64,000 nt of DNA from Streptomyces albogriseolus (GCA_014650475.1 BMVA01000018.1:62001-126000), one strand, 5' to 3'. Shown: positions 42,675 to 50,614, numbered from the stretch's first letter. The notes: generated by a model from the letters alone, not told the origin. Made by a program: numbers and translations.

Positions 42675-43934
42675 TCAGAGGTTGAACTTGACGCTCTCCA
42701 GCCACAGGTCCGGCTCCAGCGTCCCGCCGAACCGCCAGCCCTCGGACGACTCGCACAGATAGGCGCCCCAGTCGTGCCCGCCGAGCTTGTGGTGGTGGCA
42801 GACGTTGCCGTCGTCGACGCCGATGGCGTACCCGCTGAGGTTCGGCGCGTTCGGGGAGTCGCTGCCCAGCGTCAGATCCGTCGCCTCGCCCGCGCTCGAC
42901 CACGCGGTCGTCCAGCCGTCCTTCTGGACGTACTCGTTGGCGGACACCTTCTTGGCGCCGACCACCGCGATGTTGATGGCCGTGATCGGCAGCCCTTTGC
43001 CCGACATGGCCCCGTCGCACCTCGGGTTGGTCCAGCCGGCCCCCTTCCGGTGGACCCGGTAGCAGATGTGCCGGCCGGAATCCTCGGCGGCCAGCCGCTG
43101 AACGGCGTAGGCGGCCGTGTTCGGCGGGAGCACCGGGGCCTCGCGCTTCTCGGTCCGGGTCTCCGCCTTCTTCGTCGTCGCCCTGGGCGACTCGCCGACC
43201 GGGGCGGGAGCCGAACTCGTCACCGGGGGGACGGGCTTCTCGACGACATGGCTCGGCTTGACGGACGGCTTGACGGACGGCTTCCCGGTCGACGGCTCAG
43301 GTGTGGGCTCCGCCGCGGCGTAGTCGCCCTTCGGCACCTCCAGGGGGTCCTCCTCCAGCAAGGTGTCGGACCCGGCGGCCACCGTCACGTCGTCCTTCTC
43401 CTTCTGCCGTGAGTCGTCCGTGGCCCAGATCAGCAGCGGCACGGCGAGAAGGACGACGCCCGCGATGCCGGCGGCGGCGAGCAGGGGCTTCTTCGGTTTC
43501 CCGGACGGCGGCCCGTCCGCACCGGCGGTGGCAGCGGCGGTTCCGCCCACCCCGCTCACTCCGGCGGGTTCGGCGGCCGCGGCGGCTGCGGCGGCCGGCT
43601 CGGCGGCGCTCCCGCTCTCCGTTTCCGGCCGCTCCCGCGAGGCGGACGCGGTGGCCGCCGCGGCCGGTTCCCCGGTGGCGGCGGCCGGCGCGGGGGCGGC
43701 CTCGCTCTCGGCGGTGTCCGCGGCCGGCCGGGCCGTCTCCGCCGCTTCCCCGGTTCGCCCGGTGTCGCCGTCGCCGGGGTCCGAAGCGGCCGTACGCCGT
43801 GCGGCCGGCGCCAGCATCGGGCCGGGGTCGGCCGCCGCCGACCCGAGGGACACGGCCCTGCGGACGGACGAGCCGCCCGGACCGCCCGTGCCGTCGGGCC
43901 CGCCGGGAGCGGGCGGCTTCTTCTGACGTGCCAT
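42675..43934 (-). CDS. Membrane protein with extracellular ChW (clostridial hydrophobic W) repeats
   Basis: A 419-residue single-pass protein. A long Ala/Pro/Gly/Glu-rich cytoplasmic part (1-148) precedes one membrane helix (151-171), an outer Pro/Ser/Lys linker (195-270), and two C-terminal modules. The first (about 285-325) reads ICYRVHRKGAGW and then DGAMSGKGLPITAINIAV, a close match to the ChW pattern (YxxHxxxxGW...G..aGtxGxxlxixaixI). The second (about 368-419) is a diverged copy with HDWGAYLCESSEGWRFGG and a final LWLESVKFNL. ChW repeats occur in secreted and cell-surface proteins and are thought to bind protein or carbohydrate ligands. The ATG at 43934 has GAGGAG upstream. It is the last gene of the SorC-led operon. 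Confidence 0.8.
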   Translation of the reverse strand: MARQKKPPAPGGPDGTGGPGGSSVRRAVSLGSAAADPGPMLAPAARRTAASDPGDGDTGRTGEAAETARPAADTAESEAAPAPAAATGEPAAAATASASRERPETESGSAAEPAAAAAAAAEPAGVSGVGGTAAATAGADGPPSGKPKKPLLAAAGIAGVVLLAVPLLIWATDDSRQKEKDDVTVAAGSDTLLEEDPLEVPKGDYAAAEPTPEPSTGKPSVKPSVKPSHVVEKPVPPVTSSAPAPVGESPRATTKKAETRTEKREAPVLPPNTAAYAVQRLAAEDSGRHICYRVHRKGAGWTNPRCDGAMSGKGLPITAINIAVVGAKKVSANEYVQKDGWTTAWSSAGEATDLTLGSDSPNAPNLSGYAIGVDDGNVCHHHKLGGHDWGAYLCESSEGWRFGGTLEPDLWLESVKFNL

Positions 43935-43996
43935 CGTTCTCCTCGATCTGTGTGGACTGTGGGGTGATGGGTGGTCGTGTGGCGCGCCCCCGCCCG

Positions 43997-46900
43997 CTAT
44001 CCGTCCTGGCCCACGGGCCCGGAACAGCGCTCCGGCCACTGGTGGTCGTCGCCGGGGCGGAAGCCCTTGGCCAGCGCCTCCTCCAGGTGCGTGAGGGCCT
44101 TGAGGTCCAGCCCGCTCAGCTCGTCCGACCCGTCCCGGTAGGCGGTCGCGTTCCCGGGGAGCTCGCGCAGCAGTACGACGGAAGGGCCCGCGGGCACGGT
44201 CCGCACCCCCAGCACCCGGAAGCCGGTCCCCGGCACGAAGACGATCTCCTCGTACCTCTCCGGGGGCCCGCCCGGCCGGTCGATCAGTTGCCGTACCTTG
44301 CGTCCGGTGACGGACCAGACCGCGTAGCGCACGGGGGCCCCGGAGGGGAGCGCCGAGGATCCGGCCAGGGCGCTGACCGGGGCGGGGTCGTGCAGCAGCG
44401 TGCCGGCCTCCGGTGCGGGGCCGTCGGCGTCCCCGCCGCGCAGGGCCACGCCCCGGTAGGAGGGCAGCCGGCGCAGAGCGGACGCGAGACACCCGGCGTA
44501 GGGCAGCAGGCGCCCCTCGCCGGTGCGCAGGTCCCGGATCAGCTCGCGGTGGTGCAGAGGTCCTTCCCCGGCGGTGAGGTAGGCGTGCGCGGCGACGAGG
44601 TCGGTCCGCGCGGCGTCCAGTTCCTGACCGCGCAGGGCGGGCATCCGGGTGAGCACCCGCGACACGGCGGCCGCGTGCCCCTCCCAGGCGCCGCCCGCGG
44701 CATCCCGGAACGCGGCACGCTCGGCGGGCCCGCTGACATGCCCGGGCACGAACGGCAGGGCGGCACGGCGCGACGCGGACGCTTCCCCGGCCCGCCCCGG
44801 CGGTCCCGACGGCGCCACGGCACATACGGCCCGACCGCCGGCGGCGTGCCCCGCCCCGCCGACGACACCGCCGGCTCCGGGGCGCGCCCCGGCCGAGGAG
44901 ACGGTCCGAGGCCTTGCGGCCCCCGGACCCGCCCCGGTGCCCGGCGACGCGGCGGTCGGGGACCCCTCGGCGGACCGACCCTGTGCACGGGACTCCGTGG
45001 ACGCGGCGGGCACGGACGCCCCGCGCCCCGCCGCCTCGGGTTCGGCGGCCTCCGGCGAGGAGCCCGGCGGTGCACCCGCCTCTCCCCCGGCACCGGCGGC
45101 CGACAGGCCGGGGGCGTCCGCGTCCACGGGGACATCCGGGGACGCGACGGGCCCGACAGTCGAACATCGGTTCGCTTCAGCGGCCGCATCGCCCGGAGGA
45201 GCATCCGGGGACAGGGCACTCGGGCGCACCGGTGCCCCGGGCCCGGCAGCCTGCGGACCGGCGGCAGCCACACCGTCGGAGCGGGCCGCCCCACCGCCGG
45301 GTCCGCCGGCCGACGGACCGCTCGCAGCCGTACCGGACCGACGGGTCTCCCCGTCGCCGGGCCCGCGGCCCGCTCCGGCGGCAGACCCGGCAACAGGCGG
45401 AACAGGAGTCGTGCCGGCCCCACGGGCCACCCCGCCGGACGCCGACGCCCGGCCCGTCCCGCCGGGCCCACGGCCCACCCCGGCGGCATGCCTGGCCCCA
45501 GGCGGAACAGGCGCTGTACCAGGCCCGTGGGCCACGGTCGGCACAGTCTGTCCGGGCTTCGCCGCCGACGGGCCGTCGGCGCCCGTGGGCGGTCGGCTCG
45601 TCGCCATGCCCGGCCGAACGGTCGCCGGGCCGGGGCACGAGGGCCGTCCGGAGGTGACGTAGCGGATGTTCGGTATGCCGTGTTCGGCGGCCAGACGGCG
45701 GAGAGCGCCGTCGCCCTTCAGGAGTCGGCCGCGGACCAGCAGGGTGGTGCGTGCGCGGACGTCGGTGCCGAGGCCGCGCACGAGGCGGGACAGCGCGGGC
45801 AGCAGGGAGTCGTCCAACGGCTGCCCCGGCATGCCCACTTCGATGGCGCACACCTCCGGGTCGACGGCCGGTCCGAGCGGCCCCGGACGAGGTCCGTCCG
45901 GTGCCCACAGGGCGAGGCCGGCCCGGGTCACCCTCGCCTGCCAGTGGTCCGTCAGCCGTACCGTCCCCCGTTCGCTGCCGCCGAGGATCCAGTCGGGCGG
46001 GTGGATCTCCACCGGCCTGGGTACGGGAGCCCGCCCCTCGGCGTCGACCGGTCCGCAGACCACGGACGACACGAACGGCCGCCAGCTCGGCCTCCCGTCC
46101 AGCCCCACCAGCGTGGGCCGGGGAGGCGTTCCGGGCGGAGCGTGGTCGTCGAGCAGCGGCAGGCCGGTGAGCACCTCCACCTCGGCGCCCAGCAGGTCGG
46201 CGACCGACTGCCCGAGCCGCAGCAGGTCACGCCGGCCGCCGGGCGCGAGCCGGGTGCGGGCGCGCTCCGCCTCCGGCAGCCCCGCGAGCACGGCGGCCAC
46301 CTCGTCGGCGCCGACGTCCTCCGCCTGCGGGGCACCGACCAGTACCGTCAGCCGTTCGAGGTCGACGGGCACGGAGAAGCACAGGTCGTCGGGGGCCGGC
46401 CCGGGCGCCTCGGCCGGACGGATCACCACGCCTGCCGGGACGCGGTCCACGACACAGCCGCCGGCCGTGCGCGCGGGCACCCCGTCCAGCGCCTCCTCCC
46501 AGGCGGGTGCCGGCGCCCGCCGGCCCGCCTTCCGGGGCTCCGCACCGGGTGCGAACCGCCACCAGGCGCGATCTCGGCGGGAGTCGCCGTGGACGAAGAG
46601 CGTGCCCCCGGGTGTGATCAGGACGGCCCCGTCCGGCGCCGTCACCTCCAGTTCCCAGGCCTCCGCGATCCTGCGGGCGACGCCGGGCCGGTCCGGCCGG
46701 TCGTCACCGGCGCCGGACATGACGAGCCGGACCCGGTCGGTGCCCCGCGCGCGGAGGGAGTCGAGGAGCGCGCCCAGTCGTGCCCAGTGGCCGGCGTCGG
46801 GCGCCCCGCCCCGGGCGGCGGAGCCCACGATCACCGTGACGACGTCCTCCTCCCGCCCGACGGCGCCCGCCACCTCGGCGACGACGTCCAGCGGGAAGGA

Positions 46901-47053
46901 GTCGTCCTCGACCGAGCGCACCAGCAGCACACCGTCGACGTCCTCCACCGGGGGCCCGCCGGCGTCCCGGTTCCCGGCGCCGTTCCCGCCGCCGGCCGGG
47001 ACCGCCGTACCTCCGCGTCCCCGGCCCCGCAGCACGGACGACCAGCGGCTCAC
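43997..47053 (-). CDS. 1018-residue T7SS-locus protein with C-terminal ADP-ribosyltransferase-like domain
   Basis: The N-terminal 480 residues hold two related alpha/beta blocks (GTDRVRLVMSGAG...ARRIAEAWELEVTAPDG and VRARTTLLVRGRLLKGDGALRRLAAEHGIPN). Then come about 300 residues of Gly/Ala/Pro/Ser linker, and a C-terminal domain from about residue 800 that follows the R-S-E order of ADP-ribosyltransferases: Arg867 in YRGVALRG, Ser914 in WSVTGRK, and Glu936 in RYEEIVFVPGTGFRVLGV. The first residue of the usual E-x-E or Q-x-E pair is Tyr934, so target choice or activity may be altered. No signal peptide is present; if exported it would need the ESX route. GTG at 47053 overlaps the upstream stop by four bases (GTGA). 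The ART call rests on motif reading only. Confidence 0.65.
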   Translation of the reverse strand: MSRWSSVLRGRGRGGTAVPAGGGNGAGNRDAGGPPVEDVDGVLLVRSVEDDSFPLDVVAEVAGAVGREEDVVTVIVGSAARGGAPDAGHWARLGALLDSLRARGTDRVRLVMSGAGDDRPDRPGVARRIAEAWELEVTAPDGAVLITPGGTLFVHGDSRRDRAWWRFAPGAEPRKAGRRAPAPAWEEALDGVPARTAGGCVVDRVPAGVVIRPAEAPGPAPDDLCFSVPVDLERLTVLVGAPQAEDVGADEVAAVLAGLPEAERARTRLAPGGRRDLLRLGQSVADLLGAEVEVLTGLPLLDDHAPPGTPPRPTLVGLDGRPSWRPFVSSVVCGPVDAEGRAPVPRPVEIHPPDWILGGSERGTVRLTDHWQARVTRAGLALWAPDGPRPGPLGPAVDPEVCAIEVGMPGQPLDDSLLPALSRLVRGLGTDVRARTTLLVRGRLLKGDGALRRLAAEHGIPNIRYVTSGRPSCPGPATVRPGMATSRPPTGADGPSAAKPGQTVPTVAHGPGTAPVPPGARHAAGVGRGPGGTGRASASGGVARGAGTTPVPPVAGSAAGAGRGPGDGETRRSGTAASGPSAGGPGGGAARSDGVAAAGPQAAGPGAPVRPSALSPDAPPGDAAAEANRCSTVGPVASPDVPVDADAPGLSAAGAGGEAGAPPGSSPEAAEPEAAGRGASVPAASTESRAQGRSAEGSPTAASPGTGAGPGAARPRTVSSAGARPGAGGVVGGAGHAAGGRAVCAVAPSGPPGRAGEASASRRAALPFVPGHVSGPAERAAFRDAAGGAWEGHAAAVSRVLTRMPALRGQELDAARTDLVAAHAYLTAGEGPLHHRELIRDLRTGEGRLLPYAGCLASALRRLPSYRGVALRGGDADGPAPEAGTLLHDPAPVSALAGSSALPSGAPVRYAVWSVTGRKVRQLIDRPGGPPERYEEIVFVPGTGFRVLGVRTVPAGPSVVLLRELPGNATAYRDGSDELSGLDLKALTHLEEALAKGFRPGDDHQWPERCSGPVGQDG

Positions 47054-47715
47054 GCGTCCGTCCCCCGGACCGGGTGAACGGCCTCGGTGACCACCGGCGC
47101 CGTGCTCCCGACTGCGGTGGCGGCCGCGACGGGCCGCTCCCCCGCACCGTTTCGGACCGCGTCGCGTACGGGGCCGGGGTCCAGCAGCATGCCCACCGCG
47201 GCCGAGGGGTTCAGATACAGCACGTGCCCCTCGGGGACGCGTGTCACCAGGTCGTCGACGCCGACGAGTTCGAAGGCGAACCGGCCCGCCGTGCGCAGGA
47301 ACACCGACGAGGTGAACACCGGCACGACCGGTGTCCCGTCCGGCGCCGCCGCGCTCACCAGGCCCTCGCCGCCCGGCGCGGTCAGCACGGCCACCTCACG
47401 CCCCACCAGCGCGGCCGGCACCGCCTCGCCGGGCCCGTATCCGGTGGACGCGAGCTGGACGGCGCGGTCCACCTCGTCCGCCGGTTCGGGCCAGCCGAGC
47501 GCGCGCGGGGACGGCCGGTACCCGGGGTTGTCCTCCCACTCGACGATCTCGCCGTCGGGTCCGGACCGCCACCGGCCGGTCATCGCCCACTCCGGAGGCT
47601 TGCCCTCCCCGGACCACATCGGGTCGACCACCCCCAGCCAGTGGTCCGGGGCGAGGCGGCCCGCCTCGCGGATGTCGTCCGGAACGGGCGGAAGCGCCCC
47701 GTCCTGCCGGCTCAT
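47050..47715 (-). CDS. Type VII secretion system-associated protein with SseB-like domain
   Basis: A 221-residue soluble protein. The N-terminal third has LGVVDPMWSGEGKPPEWA and GPDGEIVEWEDNPGYRPSPRALGWPEP, a block I recall from Streptomyces T7SS-associated proteins. The rest is SseB-like: a DGTPVVPVFTSS strand, then VPEGHVLYLNPSAAVG, which parallels YVPVFSS and VVNPGG in the SseB copy at 1271-2047. It overlaps the SorC regulator upstream by ATGA and the ART-like gene downstream by GTGA, so all three are translationally coupled. I infer a regulatory or chaperone partner for the neighbouring protein; the molecular role is unknown. Confidence 0.78.
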   Translation of the reverse strand: MSRQDGALPPVPDDIREAGRLAPDHWLGVVDPMWSGEGKPPEWAMTGRWRSGPDGEIVEWEDNPGYRPSPRALGWPEPADEVDRAVQLASTGYGPGEAVPAALVGREVAVLTAPGGEGLVSAAAPDGTPVVPVFTSSVFLRTAGRFAFELVGVDDLVTRVPEGHVLYLNPSAAVGMLLDPGPVRDAVRNGAGERPVAAATAVGSTAPVVTEAVHPVRGTDA

Positions 47716-48797
47716 CGCTGTCCTCGTCCAGTGGATCGGGACGACGGTGCGGATACGGTCCGCGCCGGGTCGTCCGGGTCGTCCGGGTCGTCGTGCCAGA
47801 GAAGGAGGCGCGCGGTCGTGGCGTCCGTGACGACTCCGGTGAGCAGTCCGGAGTTCAGTACGGCGCGGACCGCCCCGGCGCCGCGTCCGCCGGCCGCGAC
47901 GCCGATCAGCTCGGTGACGCCACGGAGTTCGTCGGCGGTGACGGCGATCGTTCGGGCGGTCAGCTCGGTGGGGATCATCCGGCCCTCGGCGTCCAGGACA
48001 TGGCCGGCCACCTCGGCGCACGCTCCCGCCTCCCGGAGTGTCTCCCGCTCCCGCTCGGACAGGGCGTCGTACACCGTGGAGTGCGGTGCGTCCCACGCCG
48101 CGATGCCGACGACGGCCTTGGTGACCAGACCGAACCGGTTCAGCGTCTCGGCGGTGGCGGGCTGGCTGCGCAGGACGGCGGCCGTCACCGCGTCGGGCAG
48201 CAGGAACGGGGTGTGGAGGGGGAACGCCCTGCCCCCGCCGGCCGCGGCCGTACGGCGGACCGCGGTGATCGCGGCGTCATGGGCGAGGTCCCGCCCCCGC
48301 ACCCCGGTCAGCTGCACCACGTCGCACAGCGGCAGCCGGGTGACCGCCTCGCTGAGCGCGTCCACGGCGTGGCTGCCGTCCAGTCCGAGGACGTCGCCCT
48401 CCTCGGCGATCTCCGAGATCAGCCGGGCCGCCGCCGTGCCGAGCCAGCGCCCGCTCCGCCACTGGTCCGCCGGCGCCGCCGTACCGCCCTCGCCGCGGCC
48501 CAGGTTGACAACGATGCCGTGCCGGAGCCCGAACCGCTCGGACAACGCCCGTCCGAGCGGGACGTCGATCTCGGCCGGGACGGTGATGTCGATCCGCACG
48601 ATGTCGTGGGCCACGGCCGCGCCGAGGAGGCGGGCCACCTTGAACCGGCTGATGCCGAACTCCTTGGCGATCTCCACCTTCGACCGGTGCTCCAGGTAGA
48701 AGCGCCGCGCGACGGCGGCGGCGAGGAGCATGTCGATCGGGGCGGGTAACGCCGCCACCTCGGCCGGTTCGGCCATGTCGTCTCTCCGCGCTCTCAT
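47712..48797 (-). CDS. SorC/DeoR-type sugar-binding transcriptional regulator
   Basis: A 361-residue regulator. Residues 25-65 form the helix-turn-helix (RSKVEIAKEFGISRFKVARLL), and residues 75-330 form the SorC effector-binding domain with an LGLDGSHAV-type loop and a C-terminal ELIGVAAG segment. SorC proteins are usually tetrameric and respond to sugar phosphates. Here it is the first gene of the T7SS side operon and is coupled to the next gene by an ATGA overlap, so it may be autoregulated and may connect carbon state to this operon. The ATG at 48797 has GAGGTGA upstream; 48776 is an alternative start. A 17-bp palindrome in its upstream region (48878-48894) is a candidate operator. Confidence 0.87.
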   Translation of the reverse strand: MRARRDDMAEPAEVAALPAPIDMLLAAAVARRFYLEHRSKVEIAKEFGISRFKVARLLGAAVAHDIVRIDITVPAEIDVPLGRALSERFGLRHGIVVNLGRGEGGTAAPADQWRSGRWLGTAAARLISEIAEEGDVLGLDGSHAVDALSEAVTRLPLCDVVQLTGVRGRDLAHDAAITAVRRTAAAGGGRAFPLHTPFLLPDAVTAAVLRSQPATAETLNRFGLVTKAVVGIAAWDAPHSTVYDALSERERETLREAGACAEVAGHVLDAEGRMIPTELTARTIAVTADELRGVTELIGVAAGGRGAGAVRAVLNSGLLTGVVTDATTARLLLWHDDPDDPDDPARTVSAPSSRSTGRGQR

Positions 48798-49000
48798 CGG
48801 TCGTCACCTCACGTCACTTCTCCGGCTAGTTCATCTGTGCGAGGTGAGCGGAACATGACGGGTAAGCGACACAGGAGTGACACCAGGGGTGTCAGTGACC
48901 GCCGGGATCTGACTTTCCGCCTGCCGGACGGGTCGCCGGTCCCGGGGCGGGGAAGGAATCACTCGACTCCCCTCCCCCCACCGGCACCTCAGGGAGCCCC
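48798..49000. promoter_or_regulatory. Divergent SorC/GH25 region with TGACACC-AGG-GGTGTCA palindrome
   Basis: A 203-base region between the SorC-type regulator (leftward) and the muramidase (rightward). At 48878-48894 lies a perfect 17-base inverted repeat, TGACACC and GGTGTCA around AGG, about 80 bases from the SorC start and 107 from the GH25 start. It is the best operator candidate in the interval. The GH25 ribosome site AGGGAG is at 48991-48996. I see no gene here. Confidence 0.5.
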
Positions 49001-49555
49001 ATGCTGCGCGGCATCGACGTGAGTGCGTACCAGTCCTCCTCGTACGACACCGACGGCCTGTCCTTCGTCTTCATCAAGGCGACGGAGGGGCGTTCGTACA
49101 TCAACCCCAAGCTTTCGGCCCAGACGAAGCGGGCCCGCGACGCCGGCCTGGTCGTCGGCTTCTACCACTTCCTCTGGCCGGGCGACCTCACGGCCCAGGC
49201 GGAGTACTTCGTGCGCCACGCCCCGGAGCAGCGGGGCGACGTCCTCGCGGTCGACTGGGAGACGACGGGCGAGGGGACACGGGCGAGCAACGCGGAGAAG
49301 GACCGCTTCATCCGGAAGGTGAAGGACCTGAGGCCGCACCACAGGGTGATCCTCTACGCCAACAGGCACTTCTGGCGCGACGTCGACACCACGTCCTACG
49401 CGGGCGACGGGCTCTGGATCGCCGACTACGTCACCGCCGGGAAACCGCGCATCAAGGCGGACTGGCGATTCCACCAGTACACCGACGACCCGCTGGACAA
49501 GAACGTCGCGGACTTCTCCAGCGGGTCGGCGCTACGGGAGTGGGCCGGGGCGTGA
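49001..49555 (+). CDS. GH25 family muramidase (lysozyme) without signal peptide
   Basis: A 184-residue glycoside hydrolase family 25 enzyme, which cleaves the MurNAc-GlcNAc bond of peptidoglycan. GIDVSAYQ at the N terminus (Asp6), FIKATEG, GFYHFLWP and VDWE (Asp85/Glu87) are the family motifs, and the acidic catalytic residues are intact. The chain starts almost directly at the catalytic barrel, with no signal peptide, no cell-wall-binding domain and no membrane segment. It is therefore either cytosolic until lysis, exported by a non-Sec route, or a phage-type remnant. It converges with the oxidoreductase gene, with four bases between the stops. The divergent T7SS operon on its left makes ESX export worth testing; this is speculation. 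Confidence 0.9.
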   Translation: MLRGIDVSAYQSSSYDTDGLSFVFIKATEGRSYINPKLSAQTKRARDAGLVVGFYHFLWPGDLTAQAEYFVRHAPEQRGDVLAVDWETTGEGTRASNAEKDRFIRKVKDLRPHHRVILYANRHFWRDVDTTSYAGDGLWIADYVTAGKPRIKADWRFHQYTDDPLDKNVADFSSGSALREWAGA

Positions 49556-49559
49556 GAGG

Positions 49560-50222
49560 TCAGCCGCGGAACTCCTCCGGGCGTTCCGGGGACGCCTCGG
49601 CGAGGGCCTGGGTGACGGCCTCGGCGCCCGCGCGCAGGCCGTAGACCGGGGTGCCGGGCTGCTGGCGCCAGGAGTCGTCGATGCCGCCCGCGTCGACGGT
49701 ATCGAAGCCCAGCTGCTCGATCAGGTCGCGGACCGTGCGCTTGGCCGCCTCGTCGTCGCCGGCGACGGGGAGGGCCATGCGCTCGGGGTCGCCGGCGGGG
49801 CGGTGCCGGTCCAGCAGGTCCTGGGCGTAGGTGCCGTTGAACGCCTTGACGACGGGGTGGCCGATCTGGCGTTCGGTCCAGCGGCTCTCGGTGAGGCCCT
49901 CGTCCTCGATGCCGGGGATCCTGCCGTCGCGCCGGCGCGGGTAGTAGTTGCCGGTGTCGATGACGACCAGGCCCTCAGCGGCCTCGTCGAACAGGCCGGA
50001 GGGCAGGTCCGGCACGGCCTTGAGGGGCACGGTGACGACGGCGATCTCGGCGCCGCGCGCGGCCTCCTCGGCCCGTACCGGGGTCGCGCCGGTCTCGTCG
50101 GCCAGTTCCCTCAGGGTGTGCGGGCCGCGGGAATTGGCGACGGAGACGTCGTGGCCGAGGGCCGTGAGCCGTCGCGTGAGGTTTCCGCCGATGTTGCCCG
50201 CGCCGATGATGCCGATCTTCAT
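49560..50222 (-). CDS. NADP(H)-binding oxidoreductase (F420:NADP reductase-like)
   Basis: A 220-residue Rossmann-fold protein. KIGIIGAGNIGGNLTRRL (residues 2-19) is the dinucleotide motif, and VSVANSRGPHTL after strand 2 favours NADP over NAD. VVTVPLKAVPDL, VIDTGNYYPRRRDGRI and VVKAFNGTY match the NADPH-dependent F420 reductase superfamily (COG2085). The substrate is not determined; many members of this group are stand-alone reductases that do not use F420. The ATG at 50222 follows GGGCGAGGCG; a longer frame to 50315 has no support. It appears to be a single-gene unit. Confidence 0.87.
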   Translation of the reverse strand: MKIGIIGAGNIGGNLTRRLTALGHDVSVANSRGPHTLRELADETGATPVRAEEAARGAEIAVVTVPLKAVPDLPSGLFDEAAEGLVVIDTGNYYPRRRDGRIPGIEDEGLTESRWTERQIGHPVVKAFNGTYAQDLLDRHRPAGDPERMALPVAGDDEAAKRTVRDLIEQLGFDTVDAGGIDDSWRQQPGTPVYGLRAGAEAVTQALAEASPERPEEFRG

Positions 50223-50359
50223 GTCCGCTCGCCTCGCCCTTTCCGGGGGTCGATGTCGCCGGGGTTTCCGGGGAAACCCCATGATCGGCACCAACCTGCC
50301 GGGCGGGCGGGCCATTCCGGGCGCTTTCGCCCGTCCGGCCCTGTGCGGCGTCCGCGTGG

Positions 50360-50393
50360 ATTCCCGGCGCCGGAGTCACCGGCGCCGGGGAAT
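50360..50393 (-). terminator. Terminator of the EF-hand gene
   Basis: ATTCCCGGCGCCGG (50360-50373) and CCGGCGCCGGGGAAT (50379-50393) pair around a five-base loop with one bulged G. It begins nine bases after the stop of the leftward EF-hand gene, as expected of its terminator. Confidence 0.8.
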
Positions 50394-50401
50394 GCCCGGT
50401 C

Positions 50402-50614
50402 CTACTTGTTCAGGTGGATCCAGAACTCGTCGAAGGACAGCAGTTTGTCGCCGTCGAGGTCCCGCGACTTGATGAGGGCCTCGGCGACCGCCTCGGTGAC
50501 GTTCCAGTCGCCGCCCTGGGCCAGCGCGGTCTTGAACTCGGCAGCGGTGATGAACCCGTCCCCGTTCGTGTCGATCCGCTCGAACTGCTTCCGTGCTTCC
50601 TCGATGTCCGCCAC
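50402..50614 (-). CDS. Small two-EF-hand calcium-binding protein
   Basis: A 70-residue calmodulin-like protein made of two EF-hands. Loop 1 is residues 15-26 (Asp15, Asn17, Asp19, Glu26 in DTNGDGFITAAE) and loop 2 is residues 52-63 (Asp52, Asp54, Asp56, Glu63 in DLDGDKLLSFDE). Both keep all liganding positions, so both should bind calcium. There is no signal peptide, so it is a cytosolic calcium sensor or buffer. Streptomyces carry several such proteins, and I recall one at the matching chromosomal place in S. coelicolor. The start is GTG at 50614 after GAGGGGCGG. Confidence 0.93.
   Translation of the reverse strand: MADIEEARKQFERIDTNGDGFITAAEFKTALAQGGDWNVTEAVAEALIKSRDLDGDKLLSFDEFWIHLNK

Noticed and set aside
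43320..45650. Plus-strand Pro/Arg-rich frames over the ART-like gene linker
   Set aside because: They mirror the Gly/Ala/Pro linker codons of the minus-strand gene and contain no domain.
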